Positions 1 through 11,177 of a stretch of DNA of 64,000 nucleotides are shown piece after piece (within the stretch, counting starts at the first letter, position 1; each line of letters opens with the position of its first letter). The stretch spans positions 159,217,148-159,281,147 of the forward strand of contig NC_053040.3 of assembly GCF_002575655.3 (NCBI RefSeq), read 5' to 3'. The position numbers and the translations under genes are program-made. The stretch is from Aegilops tauschii subsp. strangulata. Taxonomy: Eukaryota; Streptophyta; Magnoliopsida; Poales; Poaceae. Below the pieces are notes generated by a model that made no database searches, was not told where the DNA came from, and saw only the letters and a list, made by a program, of their open reading frames with translations.

Positions 1-752
1 AAAGGTCCGTGGCGATCGTTTGGGGCGCACGGTTGGCGCTCGATGGACAGGTGCATACGCACGTGCTGATGCCTGGTGCGAGCACGCGATGCGCAGGAGC
101 CAGGAGGAGATGATGGGGACACGCAGTGCTCTGCTGGGTGGCTGACATGCTGGCCCCACAGGAAGTTCCAGAGTGTTGACTCGGGTGTCTCACTGGTCGC
201 TGTCGGGTTCCAGAGGAATGAGCTCCTTTTTCCTGTGGGAACAGTCATAGTAGTCGGTTCACATGCCTTTTGCGTCAGTGCACACGGCAGCTTTCCTCAT
301 CCTGGCTTCTTACTACTTTTGTATTCTAATCCCCGTGAGAATGGAGTTTTACAAATGAGTAGGAAATTGGAGCTTTATCCCACTACAATGTGATTGGTCT
401 ACACGTAAAAATATATCCAAGTCACGTAAAATCTTCTTAGTATGGTACACTATTAAGGGGACGATTAATTTTTTTTTGGCGGGTGAAGGGGATGACTACT
501 TCACTCTAGGTGCTACTGTTATTCTTTTTTGTCTTCACGAATTCCCTTTTTAATATACTAAATAGTAGGATTTTACTTCTCCAGCAAGTCAAAAAACCTC
601 TTCACAAATATAGTAGTATATGAATTTTCAAGCAGTGCATGTGTATGTTCACAATTGGACAAGAAACAAGGGACTGAAGTGAGAAGTGCTGTCTCATTTC
701 TGTCACTTTCTGATTTGTTTTTTAATCTCTTCTCTGATGCTCACCACCCACC

Positions 753-763
753 TCTATATATAC
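753..763 (+). promoter_or_regulatory. TATA box of PADRE gene 1
   Basis: The sequence tctatatatac lies about 100 bases upstream of the ATG at 864, which is a usual distance for a plant core promoter with a short leader. A TATA-like site sits at the matching place before the second gene copy. Confidence 0.6.
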
Positions 764-863
764 ACATCACCTCCTTTCCATCCCGACATCCAACATCCAA
801 AGCTCCAACGAACTCGACAGAAAAATCTCACACTTCCACGAACAGCACACCTGCAAAGATTCC

Positions 864-1436
864 ATGGGCGCCAAGATTTCCTGCTCTTCCACCCACCGAG
901 AAACCCTCTCGCAGCAGCCACACCATCCGGCGCCGGTCAGGGTCATCGCCGCCGACGGCTCGCTGAAGGAGCTCCCGGCCAGCCCCCGAGTCGCCGTCTC
1001 TGACGTTCTTGCCGGCGAGGCCGCCTCCTTCTTCGTGTGCAACTCCGACGCGCTCTACTTCAACGAGCCCCCACCTGCGCTAGCCTCCGACGAGCTGCTC
1101 CGGCCGGGACAAATATACTTCCTGATCCCGGCCGCGGAGCTGGGGCGGCCGCTCTCGAGCGCCGACATGGCCGCCCTCGCCGTGCGGGCGAGCGCGGCGA
1201 TCGCGGCCAAGAGCCCCGAGCAGCGCGGCGGCAAGAAGAACCTGCGCGTCGTGCCGGTGCGCGAGGAGGTGGAAGACTGCGAGGACGTCATGTTCAACGA
1301 GAAGCTTAACGAGCGGACGCTCGGGGAGTTCGCCGTGTCGCTGAGTCCGGTGAAGAAGAGCAACGGGAAGCTCGCAGCGCGGTCGCGGCTGAGGCTGAAG
1401 CGGGCTCTGAGCATCATACAGGAGGCTGCTGACTGA
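864..1436 (+). CDS. DUF4228/PADRE-domain protein, copy 1
   Basis: This is a single-exon gene of 190 residues. The protein begins MGAKISC, which fits the N-myristoylation pattern (Gly2, Ser6), with Cys7 as a possible palmitoylation site, so membrane attachment is likely. Family features follow: VRVIAADGSLKELP (residues ~25-38), a SFFVCNSDALYFNEPPP segment, a GQIYFLIP segment with LGRPLSSADMAALAVRAS, and a basic C-terminal half with NEKLNERTLGEF and a C-terminal RSRLRLKRALSIIQE. This is the layout of plant DUF4228 (PADRE) proteins, known mainly as small stress- and pathogen-responsive proteins with a disordered tail; the biochemical role is unknown. The ATG at 864 was chosen for the MG start and because copy 2 conserves it. 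Flanks 1437-2120 hold no gene I can support. Confidence 0.85.
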   Translation: MGAKISCSSTHRETLSQQPHHPAPVRVIAADGSLKELPASPRVAVSDVLAGEAASFFVCNSDALYFNEPPPALASDELLRPGQIYFLIPAAELGRPLSSADMAALAVRASAAIAAKSPEQRGGKKNLRVVPVREEVEDCEDVMFNEKLNERTLGEFAVSLSPVKKSNGKLAARSRLRLKRALSIIQEAAD

Positions 1437-3060
1437 CTCGAGCATTTCTACAAGATAGTGTTGTTCATTTTTTTTGTTCCTTCAATTTTGGAACCATTAT
1501 TAATTCATGAGGCCAAACGGCCTAGGCCAATAGTATTAAATTGATTTTTGTAGATTTAGGCGGGAAAGAACAAAAAATTGGGAAAGAGACTGTAAATATC
1601 TCCCAGTATTTATAGTACAATACTGGATGCAAAACTACCGGGAATGCCAAAAATTAATTCTTGAGTTGTTATCTACTTCTAATCTGTATGGTGTTTTGTA
1701 TATTTGCGCAAAATCTGTATGGTATATTTTTCCTGCTTTATCTGCTACGATGAAAGTAGTCAAATGTCTGACCGAACTGTCTCTAAATGTATGACTCCAA
1801 GTTCTAAAACACCATGGGTTCTTTTTCTTATTTTTGCGAGTTAATTGATCAGACAGCACCACAACGACAGCTAAATAACAGAAAGGGGCTGCTAATTTTT
1901 CAACCAGTCAGCGATAGAATAAAGCGTGGATGCCAAGCGATTCAACAAAACTTCAGTCATCATAGCAAGCAAAAGCACAAAAATGGTCAGATGCTTATGC
2001 TGATCCAATTAAAAAACATAGTTAACCATCGTGTCCGTTGCAGTTCTGTCCTAGTGTGCATGTCGCCTGAACCTTAACTAATTTCGCAGACGGAGGAAGT
2101 ATAAAATTATGAGGATCAAACTCTTACTCTACTTACTCCCTTTGTAATCTAAAAGATCTTATATTAATTTACGGAGGGCGTGCTTGTTAGGATAATGTTC
2201 CTGACAACATGACTATTCAAGTCAACCGACGGCTTCTTTTCACTTTCGGTAAACTGTTGAACCGCACGCACGGAGTTGCGTTACACTCTAGAATGTTCAA
2301 ATCAATACGCCCGAGAGACGCCGGCCGAGGACCCGACGTCAAGAAGAGAAGCAGCAAGGAAGCGAAGGAGTGAGGAAGCCGGCCGCGGGGTCAAAAATTA
2401 GGGAACGACGAGAACCCAGAATGGCTGCTGTGTCGTCAGTCGTCGGTTCAGTTGAGCACGTCCCCAGATCAGTCGGCCATGCTATCTCTGAATCTTATAC
2501 ACCCCGCTGCTAAATACTGACTGACGGAGTAGCTTAGACACTGATACACGGGCGTTTTGGTCCTGGCCCCGTCGTCTCCATTAAGCGGATCTTTAGAGTT
2601 CATTAATGGGGTCGAGTACACGGCTCACTGCAAAACACAGAGATACTAATAATAATTCAGTCTGCTATGATGTTTGTTGCAACTTTCTGAAAGGATAAAA
2701 GGCGCACGAACTTTATAGAAAATGTGCACTGAACTGATTAATGGTGTTGTCTACCTAATTGGTTCAATAACAGCATTTACAGAAGATGTATTTAGTTGAC
2801 TCTTCTCTTCTACTAGTATCTAAGATAATTACTAAATCTGATAAATCACATGGAATCGTCCAGCCAGTAGAAACGGAATGAGCCAGGCATGATTGGCAGT
2901 TAAAATTCTTTCATTAGCAGTCATGCGTACTATCACTGTCCTGAGCATCCACGACTGATCGACCGATCGAGAAAGGCAACGAAGCGACCACGACGACTCA
3001 GCTCCCCGCAGAGACATCAATCTTTTATTGTACCTACTGGTTAATCGCCGGCCACGGCCG
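1437..3060. other. Intergenic, no gene seen
   Basis: This stretch contains the 3' flank of copy 1, a probable decayed Stowaway fragment, and AT-rich sequence. Short open frames here lack codon bias, family motifs or conservation in copy B. A poly-T run at 1469-1478 and aataaa-like sequence nearby are compatible with a 3' end for gene 1. Confidence 0.5.
2136..2178. mobile_element. Decayed Stowaway-like MITE remnant
   Basis: The left end reads ta-ctccctttgtaatctaaaa and the right end reads ttacggaggg, resembling the two Stowaway termini (CTCCCTCCGT) with most of the interior missing. A second terminus-like piece (acggaggaagta) sits just upstream at 2091-2102. No clean TA duplication is present. 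Confidence 0.35.
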
Positions 3061-3475
3061 GCCAATCTCATCTCCGCCGCTTCCACGCTGTTCGCTCGGA
3101 ACATTCTCTGTTTCTCTTTGTCCCGTCGCGGCTGGCGACGGAAGCGCTGGCGAAGCCGCGGCGCCGGCGCGTGCAGGAAAAAGAAGCCCGTGGCGATTGT
3201 TTGGGGCGCACGGATGCGATCCATTGACCGGACGAGTCACTGTCACTGGTCAGTGTACGCCGAGGAATATAAGCGGCTTTGCGGGGGAATGGTCGTCGCT
3301 GTCTGCACGCCTGGTTTCCAGATTAACGGTGAAGCAGTGGACATCTATCTGGCGTCAGTGCGCACAAACGCGGCAATGGCGTGCGTCAGCGCCCACGATA
3401 GCTCCCCTGGCCTTGCTTCCCTCTTCTTGCCTTGTGAATTTTGCATTACAATGCCTGTAAAGATTGAGTTTTGTA

Positions 3476-3647
3476 CTTCCTCCGTTCTTAAATATTTGTT
3501 TTTTAAAGATTTCAACAAATGACTATATAAGGAGCAAAATGAGTGAATATACACTCCAAAATATGTCTATATACATTCGTATGTGGTAACGAATGTGGTA
3601 GTCCATTTGAAATCTCTAAAAAGACAAATATTCAGTAACAGAGGGAG
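3476..3647. mobile_element. Stowaway MITE
   Basis: The terminal inverted repeats are cttcctccgttcttaaatat and, on the other strand, ctccctctgttactgaatat. The element is flanked by the TA target duplication (3474-3475 and 3648-3649). Its interior has the Triticeae Stowaway look (atatgtctatatacattcgtatg; aaatctctaaaaagacaaata). It is absent from copy A of the block, so it inserted after the duplication. Confidence 0.85.
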
Positions 3648-3654
3648 TAGATGG

Positions 3655-4830
3655 GTAGATTAGTTAACCAAGTTTTGTAGATGGCGGCGGGACTTCTCCC
3701 TGTCCCTGCCTCCCCTGCTGCTCCCCTCCCTGTAGCGTCGTCCCATCTCCGAGGCGGGCTGTGGTGGTGCAGCTGGCGGCGAGTTGGGCCTCCCTGCCTA
3801 AATCTGGCCCACGACCATGGGCGGCTACTAGGCTGCCATCTGCGAGGCTGGCGAGGTTGCGATGATTCCGGCAACGAGGTTGGCATGGTTGCCTGGACCT
3901 GATGCTTCCTGTGTGTGGCACCGACGATCCGTGGCTTCACTTGGGCGCCGGGGCAGCGGCGGCCAAGCGGTGGGCCTAGTGATCTCCGCACGAAGTTATA
4001 GATCTATAGTCCCCTTTGATCTGGCCATCGGCGAGTTTCGGACTTCTCCTTCCAAGGAAAAGAAGGACTGGCGTATATGACGCTCTTTGGATACCTTGAT
4101 TGGATAGGGGCCGGTCGTGTGCACTCGCTACATCAGCGTAACCAGCTTTGCCGGGGTATCCGAAGCTTTGTTTTTGTTGACACCTTGGGACATGTCTGCA
4201 CCAAGATTTCCAAGGGATCAACAGATGCGGAGAATGCCATGGCGTGATTGGAGGACCTGCAAGTGGCGAAGGCGGGTCTTGGATGAGACGAAGACTTTGC
4301 TTCACAGGCAGTTGTGTCAGATTTGGCTTGCCGGGTATGCTCCCGTCCAGACCGAACACGAGTTCCTGTGAGCCTGGTGGCGCGTGACCTGTAGTGGTAG
4401 CCTTTGCAAGTGGGGGCGGCAGCATTGGAGGACATTTTGTTGGTGGTGCTCCTTTGAGTACCGAGTCGTGATTTCTAGGGTGAAAACCCAAGGTCTGGCC
4501 TTTATTGTTTGTGCCTAGCAGTGACCTTGTCGAGTCATTGTTTTGGGAACACGGTCTTTCTTCAGGGTAAAAATCTACGATCTCTGATCGGGCAACAACA
4601 ACGCTGGTGCATTGTTTCCTTCCTGGAGGCGTTGCTTTTGGAGAACCTTCTTCCTTGTCTGGGTGTTGTCTTTGGTAGTGGTTAGAGTGTTGCTACTGCG
4701 GGTGGTTGTTCACCATGGCAGGGTCTTTTTTTCTCTTTTTTTTTGCTGTGTGCATCTTGAATGTTTTTAGGCATCTTATTGGTGCAGAGAGTACTTAATA
4801 TTAATAAATTTCCCTTTAAGAAAAACAAAA
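3655..4830 (+). mobile_element. Retroposon-like insertion, type uncertain
   Basis: This ~1.2-kb segment is absent from copy A of the duplication. It has a GC-rich left part with only short broken frames, and a right end reading ttaatattaataaatttccctttaagaaaaacaaaa, the A-rich 3' end typical of grass non-LTR retroposons. No reverse transcriptase motif is visible. It may be a 5'-truncated LINE (3' UTR only), a retroposed transcript or another repeat. Boundaries are approximate and no clear target duplication was found. Confidence 0.35.
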
Positions 4831-5032
4831 TACTGTATTTCAGATTTAGTCTTAGCTGACTGTAATCCTATTATACTAGGGAATAAATTTTGAGTTTACC
4901 CGCAAAAAAGAAAAAGGAGGAATTTCCAAGCAGTGCATGTGCTGTTATACAATTGGATAAGAAGCAAAGGATTGAAGTGATAAGTCATGTCTTCCTTTTC
5001 TTGTCGCTTCTCTGATCTCAGCACGTAACCTC

Positions 5033-5040
5033 CATATATG
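5033..5040 (+). promoter_or_regulatory. TATA-like box of PADRE gene 2
   Basis: The sequence catatatg lies about 80 bases before the ATG at 5118. It is weaker than the corresponding tctatatatac of copy 1. Confidence 0.45.
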
Positions 5041-5117
5041 CGCGACCATCCTTTAATCTCTCCGCACCAACGAACTTCAAAAACTATTCTCAACACTTGT
5101 GCACACGCAAAGATTCC

Positions 5118-5708
5118 ATGGGAGCGAAGCTTTCCTGCTTCTCCAACCACGGAGGCAGCCTCTCGCAGCAGCCACACCAGCCGGCGCCTGTTAGGGTCAT
5201 TGCCGCCGACGGATCGCTGAAGGAGCTCCCGGCCAGCCCACGCGTCACCGTCTCCAACGTGCTCGGCGGCAGCGCCGCGTCCTTCTTCGTGTGCAGCTCC
5301 GACGCGCTCTACTTCGACCAGAGCCCTCCGGCGCTGGCATCCGGGGAGGTACTCCAGTCGGGGCAGATATACTTCGTGCTCCCGGCGGCGTTGCTCGGGC
5401 GGCCGCTATCCAGCGCCGAGATGGCCTCGCTTGCGGTGCGAGCGAGCTCGGCGATCGCGGCCAAGAAGCCGCAGCGGAGGCGGGGGCGCCTCAGCGGCGG
5501 GAGGAAGAAGGTGCGCGTCATGCCGATGCACGAGGAGGTGGAAGACGGCGAGGATGTTCTGCTGAACGAGAAGCTTAACGAGCGGACGCTCGGGGAGTTC
5601 GCCGTGTCGCCGATGAGCCCAGAGAAGATCGGCGTGGTGGCGGCACGGTCGCGGCTGAAGATGAAGCTGAAGCGCGCTCTGAGTATCATTCAAGAGGTTG
5701 CTGAGTGA
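5118..5708 (+). CDS. DUF4228/PADRE-domain protein, copy 2
   Basis: This single-exon paralogue has 196 residues. The open frame extends seven codons upstream to 5097, but I start at the internal ATG (MGAKLSC) because it aligns exactly with copy 1 and restores the myristoylation motif (Gly2, Ser6) next to Cys7. The same landmarks appear as in copy 1: VRVIAADGSLKELP, SFFVCSSDALYFDQ, GQIYFVLP, LGRPLSSAEMASLAVRAS, NEKLNERTLGEF and the C-terminal KRALSIIQEVAE. It carries an extra basic insert (RRRGRLSGGRKK, residues ~125-137) and PMSP in the tail, so changes concentrate in the predicted disordered half. The frame is intact, which argues that both copies are under selection. The family is known for stress-responsive expression; its molecular function is not established. 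Confidence 0.85.
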   Translation: MGAKLSCFSNHGGSLSQQPHQPAPVRVIAADGSLKELPASPRVTVSNVLGGSAASFFVCSSDALYFDQSPPALASGEVLQSGQIYFVLPAALLGRPLSSAEMASLAVRASSAIAAKKPQRRRGRLSGGRKKVRVMPMHEEVEDGEDVLLNEKLNERTLGEFAVSPMSPEKIGVVAARSRLKMKLKRALSIIQEVAE

Positions 5709-7069
5709 AGCATTTCTCTAAAAGATAAATACTAGTGGTGTTTTTTTTTAGTTTTTGGTTCTGTTTGAAGCCATATTTAGGTTTAAGCCCAAATATTTAA
5801 TTGGTTTAGTTGATTTAGGATAGGAAGAACATGTATTCTGGGAAAGGGTATGTGAATATGTCCCATGGTGTATGTGATTCACTATAGAATACTTATATGC
5901 AAGACTAAAAGAATGCAAAACACCGATTCTTGATTTGTTAATTTTCAGCAGATTCTGTTCTTTTTACGCATTCGCTAATCCTCAGGCAACTAAAAATTTC
6001 TGTAGCACGAATTCATATTAGTAGGGAGGACAACAGAGCGCCGAGCGCGAGACACGGATGCCGCGGACTCGATGGCGAGTGCGAGGCATCAACAAATGGG
6101 AGCCAGCGACGCCACGGCGCCTTGGAGTCTCGACGGGTGTGAACCGGCGATGAGGCGGCTCGCCGCAACATCGATTGCCGGTGCGAGTCAGAGACTGGAC
6201 TGTTCGGGCTGGGGGCTGCAGGATCGTTGCTGGCACAGAACGGGGAGAGAGGGATTTCGAGGTATGGTCGGTGTGGCCGTTGAGGGGAATACTGGACAGC
6301 GATGCGAGAGCGATCGTGCCGCCGATCGCGGGTGGCGAAAGCAAGCGGTTAGGCAATCATTTGTGAAATGGAGCGTAGCTGCCAAACTACATAAACAAAA
6401 CTTCAGTCAGCATATAAGCATATAACCAGAAATGCAACTGCGCGCTTAACCGAAGAAGTGAAGGACGCGTTACTTTTCTCGGAGCGTAAAGCAATGTTGA
6501 CGGATAACGATCCTGACAACGATCATCATCGATGGCAGGGCAGCTTGCCGAGTCAACCAAACGGTTAAACAAGTCGCAGAGCGATTGGCAAGACTGCTCA
6601 CGGTCGCGTCTTACTGAGGAATCGTCAAATGCACCGGATAGAAGGCAACGAACGAGAGAGCCAGAGGAGACGTCAACACGAGAAGTAGAGAGGAAGGAAG
6701 ATGTGGCCTGTGGGGATCAACGATACGGTCAAGACGGGGTGCGTTCCTAGGCTACGCCAGCAGATCGGCCTCCTGAACCCGATAAACATTGCATTCCGGT
6801 CAAACCTCTCAAACCAGCATAGCTTGCAGGAACTTGTGCGACTCGAACAAAACTTGCGTCTCAAGCTCTCAACACAGCAACATATAACTCGCTTCCTTCC
6901 CGCCGAAAGATTACGAGCAATCATCTAGTGCACGAATTCTTGCGCAGACATTGTTAGCTGGTTGTTTTTCCTTTATTGAGGAATGCGTTCTCAGGTTAAT
7001 AATAGTAGTATCAAACCCCCTTTTCTTCTAAGAGTTTCACCTGAAGATAAGTCCGACTACTAACCTAAT
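5709..7069. other. 3' flank of gene 2, no gene seen
   Basis: Homology to the copy-A flank continues to about 6720. Frames of 60-117 codons at 6018-6430 and 6530-6930 overlap each other on opposite strands, show no family motif, and are not conserved as frames in copy A, so I treat them as chance. Confidence 0.5.
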
Positions 7070-7167
7070 CTCTGCTCCCCTTGCTCCTTCGATGAATCCC
7101 CTGGAGAAGAATTGTCAGCTCTGCTCCCCTTGCTCCTTCGATGAATCCCCTGGAGAAGAATTGTCAG
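7070..7167 (+). repeat. 49-bp direct tandem repeat (2 copies)
   Basis: Two identical 49-base units, 7070-7118 and 7119-7167, each begin ctctgctccccttgctcc and end agaagaattgtcag. The perfect identity suggests a recent local duplication. Confidence 0.95.
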
Positions 7168-8524
7168 ATCGACACTGCAACAAGACATCTGCCCCATAAC
7201 AGAGATGTAGCGGGACCATGTCCAGTAGTTCAACTTCCAAGATATATCAAGTAAATAGCCAGCAGATGAAGTTGTTTATCAATTAGAAAGGGTTACAGTA
7301 CAATTACTTCTCAAATACAGTATTATAACTGAATTGTTGCTAGCAATCATAAATTACGAGGGAGCTTAGCTAGCACGAAGATGAACTGCGAGAAATTTCT
7401 AAGCAGTTCAGCAGAATGATTTGTGATTGGTGCTACTGATTTATTTGGTGCTCGGAATGAACTGTGATTGGTGCTACTGATTTATTTGCTACTACCATAT
7501 GATGGTTGAACTGTAGCTAATCAACTGATAGTTGAATTGGCAGTTATGAGAGAGAATATAGACAATCTGCTGAAAAACTGATTGTGTATATCAAAGAATC
7601 TTTTTAGACCATTGTGTATATGAAAATTTAGACAACCAAATTTAGACATGCTATTGGAGAATGGAGAATGGAGAATGTAAGAGCATCTCTAGCATATCCC
7701 CTATTCTAAAAGTGCAAAACAGAGGCACCAAGAGGATAGCTTGCGCCCCCATCTTGAAGCTGTGTAGCCACCCCCTTCAGTCTGCCATGCGCCGGTTGCG
7801 GAAACTGCTGCCCCTATGCCGGAGGGGCGTGCCCTGCCCGCCAGTCCTGTGACGAGGCCCCGTCTGCGCTCGGTGGTTATTGCCCCTGCCACTTAGGATG
7901 GCAGCCACCTACCGCGGAGATCCGGCCATTAAAGAAATCGACTGGGAAATTGCCAGCTCTCGCCGGGCGCGTGACCATCGTTTATACGCCCAGCTTAGGA
8001 TCCCCTACCTCAAGATATGCCAGTTTAGGTTCTGTCATATCGTGTCCTCGATTAATCCGACTGATCGTTGACCGACTGATGGAATCCTCCTTGTGGGTGC
8101 CCACACCGACTGATAAACCCCCCTGTTATTAGCATTGCCTTGGACTGTAAAGATCATGAGCTTCGGCCTCCATGGGCCTTAGCTGGATAATATATCGCCG
8201 TGGGCCTACCCGGTGGGAGATAACCTCATCAGAACAGAGGTCATCATAAGGTGACGTTTCAGGAAATACAAACATGCAATAACTGGAACTAACTACTGCA
8301 AATCATCATGCCCGAATAGCATGTTCAGAATGCCAATTACGACCGACTTGGACGTGCCTGAGTTGAGCCATTGGTGGTTCATACTTCATAGTCCATAGCT
8401 TTTTTAGCTCAGTGTTACGTCAAGACACTACAGAACCTATCTTAAATTAATAAAAAGGGCAAGAAGAATAGATGTAAGTTAATCTACTATGATGCTCAAT
8501 TTACAGAAGGGCAGTGAGTTCAGA
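7168..8524. other. Intergenic, with small repeat and TIR-like fragment
   Basis: A 26-base sequence (tgtgattggtgctactgatt then tatttg) is repeated at 7422-7447 and 7463-7488. A gagcatctctagca sequence at 7681 resembles the terminus of the TIR element at 54601-55662, but no matching opposite end lies nearby. No gene is supported. Confidence 0.5.
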
Positions 8525-10090
8525 CCTTGGTGCAGTAGGCAGGTCACTTGAGATAGTTAGCACAAATCATCACACTCGGCAGGTCATCATCAGAGAGAAT
8601 GATTGCAGGACTGCTGGAGGTGCGTAGCCATGATCAAATTTTATGTGATCCGCAAGTTCCACAAAATTATCAGAAGCAAGGGCTCAGTAACGAAAATTGA
8701 ATGGTTACAAAAAAAATCAACAACTTCCAACAAAAGACAAGCACATACATCCCAATTATCTTGTTCTCCAGCGTCATCTCTCCAGCTCATCCTCTGAGAA
8801 TACCTGAAGTGTGCTTAGTAGAAATACCTGCAATCCCCAGTTGTCAGTGGACAACAACAAAATGTATTTTTCGACTGTGCGGGCAGTAAGAGACAACACC
8901 AGAGAAGAGTGAAATGTATAAAATGAGAAGTGAACATCGAGTGCATGTCACCCTATAGGGCCCATGTAAGGCTCATGAGTTACAGATCAAAGTACAGAAA
9001 GCACTCTCACATCTAAATGCACCTGAATGGACAGATGTAGTAAAAGGACAGAGGGCAAGTCAACTGCCGAAGCAAAATAATTACTTTCAGAAACAAGTAT
9101 AAGTTTATACATATTGGATTAAGATTGCTTAAGAAATACACAGGGTTTAAAAAAATAAGGAAAGGGTTTTTGCATTGTCAAATTAAAGCATTACTGCCAA
9201 GTTCCTCTAAAGATAAAATGCTAGTAGGAAACAGCAACCTAGTAACTTTATCAAAGGGAGTAGAACTCGTATAAACTACGAAATGTGGAGCCCTGATAGC
9301 TTCTAAGTAACAATACATCTACTCACACTCCCCAGTTTGTGAACTGGGGCCAACCTAGCCATAGTGTAATTCAAAAGCTTCTTTCAGATGGTGTAACTGA
9401 AAAGCTGTCCCAAGTTACCTAAGTACTAAAAAACAGACGAGAGCAGCACCATGATACAGCATACCTGACTGAATCCTGAGTTAAAAGCCTCCAGTTGTCT
9501 TGAGATTCCACTTTTAACCGTAGTGTCGACAACAAAAGAAACATATTCTTCCAAACTCTCATCAGTTACCTAAAAATAACATGAGTAATTTAGAGAATAC
9601 TTTTAAATCTGCTGAGAAGCCAGCAACTGAGAGTGCAGTCATATCAGTTACATTATCTGAGGTACCCTCTGAAGAAAGCACATATTCTGGATACCCTGGG
9701 ACCGCAAAGTCAATAGCAAGATCCTCAATTTACAACCTCATTAAGACAAATCAGATGTGTTCTGGTATATCCCCCGTCGAACATGACTTAGTATTTCTTT
9801 TGACAAGTGCTTTGAATTCCATGAGGGTCGTTGCCAGTTCAGGATCAAATGAATTGATACCGTATATATTAAGCTCCTAACAAGAAATGCTTACTATATA
9901 GACTAACAAAAGTAAGAAAGCGTAATAAACACGATATACATTTCAAAAATGTAGGGTCCAAGATACCTGTCCTAGGATAAGCTTATAAAATACTTTAGAA
10001 AATGGAATGTCAATAATTCTGCCATCCTTAATTGCCTTTGTGATGACTCCTTTCAGATGATCATCTATATTCCTTTCATAGATGTAATTT
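8525..10090 (-). pseudogene. HECT E3 ubiquitin ligase pseudogene (UPL4-like)
   Basis: The minus strand holds HECT-domain exons in order. Exon about 10090-9967 ends IIDIPFSKVFYKLILGQ with a gt donor. Exon 9876-9652 starts ELNIYGINSFDPELATTLME and later reads IEDLAIDFAVPGYPEYVLSS. The intron 9651-9570 (gt...ag) leads to exon 9569-9465 (SLEEYVSFVVDTTVKSG, LEAFNSGFSQ). After a long intron, exon 8827-8749 reads LQVFSEDELER. The last piece, below about 8690, has ADHIKFDHGY and then LPSVMICANYLK. This is the C-terminal lobe of plant UPL3/UPL4-class ligases, which pass ubiquitin from a catalytic Cys. Damage: two in-frame stops in the second exon, a 2-base deletion after DELER, loss of about 60 codons between HGY and LPSVM, a stop after NYLK, and no 5' part. 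The catalytic Cys survives in MICANYLK (family TCANYLKLP). Confidence 0.82.
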
Positions 10091-10365
10091 TTTTTCTATC
10101 TCCTTTGATTTGTACATTCTAACTAAACTGAAACTTATTCAATTATATCCCACAAAAAAAACTTATTCAAATATATTCATTTTTCTTATTTCTTTAACTC
10201 TGTATGCGCATCAGCACATGTGCGCATCAGTTCTAAGTTTATAGATGTTGTTAGCTCGAACTTAGATACTTTGCTGATAGTTATCCTGTTTCTATCATAT
10301 TTGTGGTGGCACCCCGGTGACCCTGACAATGACCAAGATTAGAGTATTTGGCGGGTAGGCAAGTA

Positions 10366-10513
10366 CTACCTTCGTTCCAAATTATAAGATGTTTTAGATA
10401 TTTCAATATGGACTACATACGGACTAAAATGAGTGAACAAACACACTAAAACACGGCTATATACATCCAATTCAGAAAAAATTAGAACATCTTATAATTC
10501 GAAACGAAGGGAA
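10366..10513. mobile_element. Stowaway MITE
   Basis: The ends ctaccttcgttccaaattataagatg and, in reverse complement, ttcccttcgtttcgaattataagatg form a long inverted repeat. TA duplications sit at 10364-10365 and 10514-10515. The interior has atacggactaaaatgagtgaacaaac, characteristic of grass Stowaway elements. Confidence 0.88.
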
Positions 10514-10515
10514 TA

Positions 10516-11177
10516 GCAATTATCTCAAAATGACTAAAGGCATCAGCTCTGCAAACCCAGACTCAAAATTATCGACCAGAGCGATGTCTACCCAGCTTCA
10601 GCTGAATCACCACCTAGCTATCAATATATTTGTCAAGAATCAAGATACTAACCAATTAGTATGATATACAAGTTGACACGACTTTGGGTGCCATCTAATG
10701 TGGCCTGGCTTCCTTCAAAAGAAGGGGATCAGTGAGGCACACACTTCTTAAGAGAGAAAAAAACATCAATCCCCCGTCACATCATTGTCTGGTCCAAGCC
10801 TTTGTGCAATGCCGCAAACATGTATTAGTCCATAGAGCAAGGAGTGATCTTCAATGCAATTCTGATGCAGATATCAGAACTTTTGTTGCTCTGATCTGTG
10901 GTAGACACAGAACTGCTACTTTTGGCACCAGCCTGAGCGTTGAAGCTTCAACGGAGAACTCTTGCCTCATACATATATGCTGCAGGCAATCAACCATCTT
11001 ATCAAAAGTGTACCAAGATCAAAGCCCCAGTGGTAATACCAAAGAACTACTAGTATTAAATCAGTACTTCAGCACAGCAGCAGAACTTTTAAGTCGCATG
11101 GCTGCATTAGCGCTCATCGTGCCAAGGACTTCTATTTTTTTTTTTCTCTTTTCAAGCCTATCTCCTTCTGAAATTAC
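10516..11177. other. Probable 3' region of the PPR gene
   Basis: No gene is supported. The sequence lies directly 3' of the minus-strand PPR gene and probably includes its 3' UTR. A plus-strand frame of 151 codons at 10732-11187 has no motif and overlaps the PPR stop region, so I leave it out. Confidence 0.4.

Larger units (their letters stand above)
1..2400 (+). repeat. Tandem duplicated block, copy A (PADRE gene 1)
   Basis: This block matches 3060-6720 in order. The upstream segment at 1-350 matches 3180-3470 (for example the run gtggcgatcgtttggggcg at 9 versus 3190). The promoter and gene at 630-1436 match 4920-5708. The 3' flank around 1930-1970 (caaaacttcagtcancat) matches 6395-6415, and 2200-2400 matches 6490-6700 loosely. 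The left end is cut by the window. Divergence is high outside the gene, so the duplication is old. This is an alignment by eye, and the outer limits are approximate. Confidence 0.7.
3060..6720 (+). repeat. Tandem duplicated block, copy B (PADRE gene 2)
   Basis: This is the second copy of the block described at 1-2400. It is longer because of about 1.35 kb of insertions between its upstream segment and the gene: a Stowaway MITE (3476-3647) and a retroposon-like segment (about 3655-4830). Homology resumes at 4920 (caagcagtgcatgtg, as at 630). Confidence 0.7.

Noticed and set aside
9581..9880. 99-codon plus-strand frame
   Set aside because: It lies antisense to recognisable HECT exons and their intron and has no independent support.
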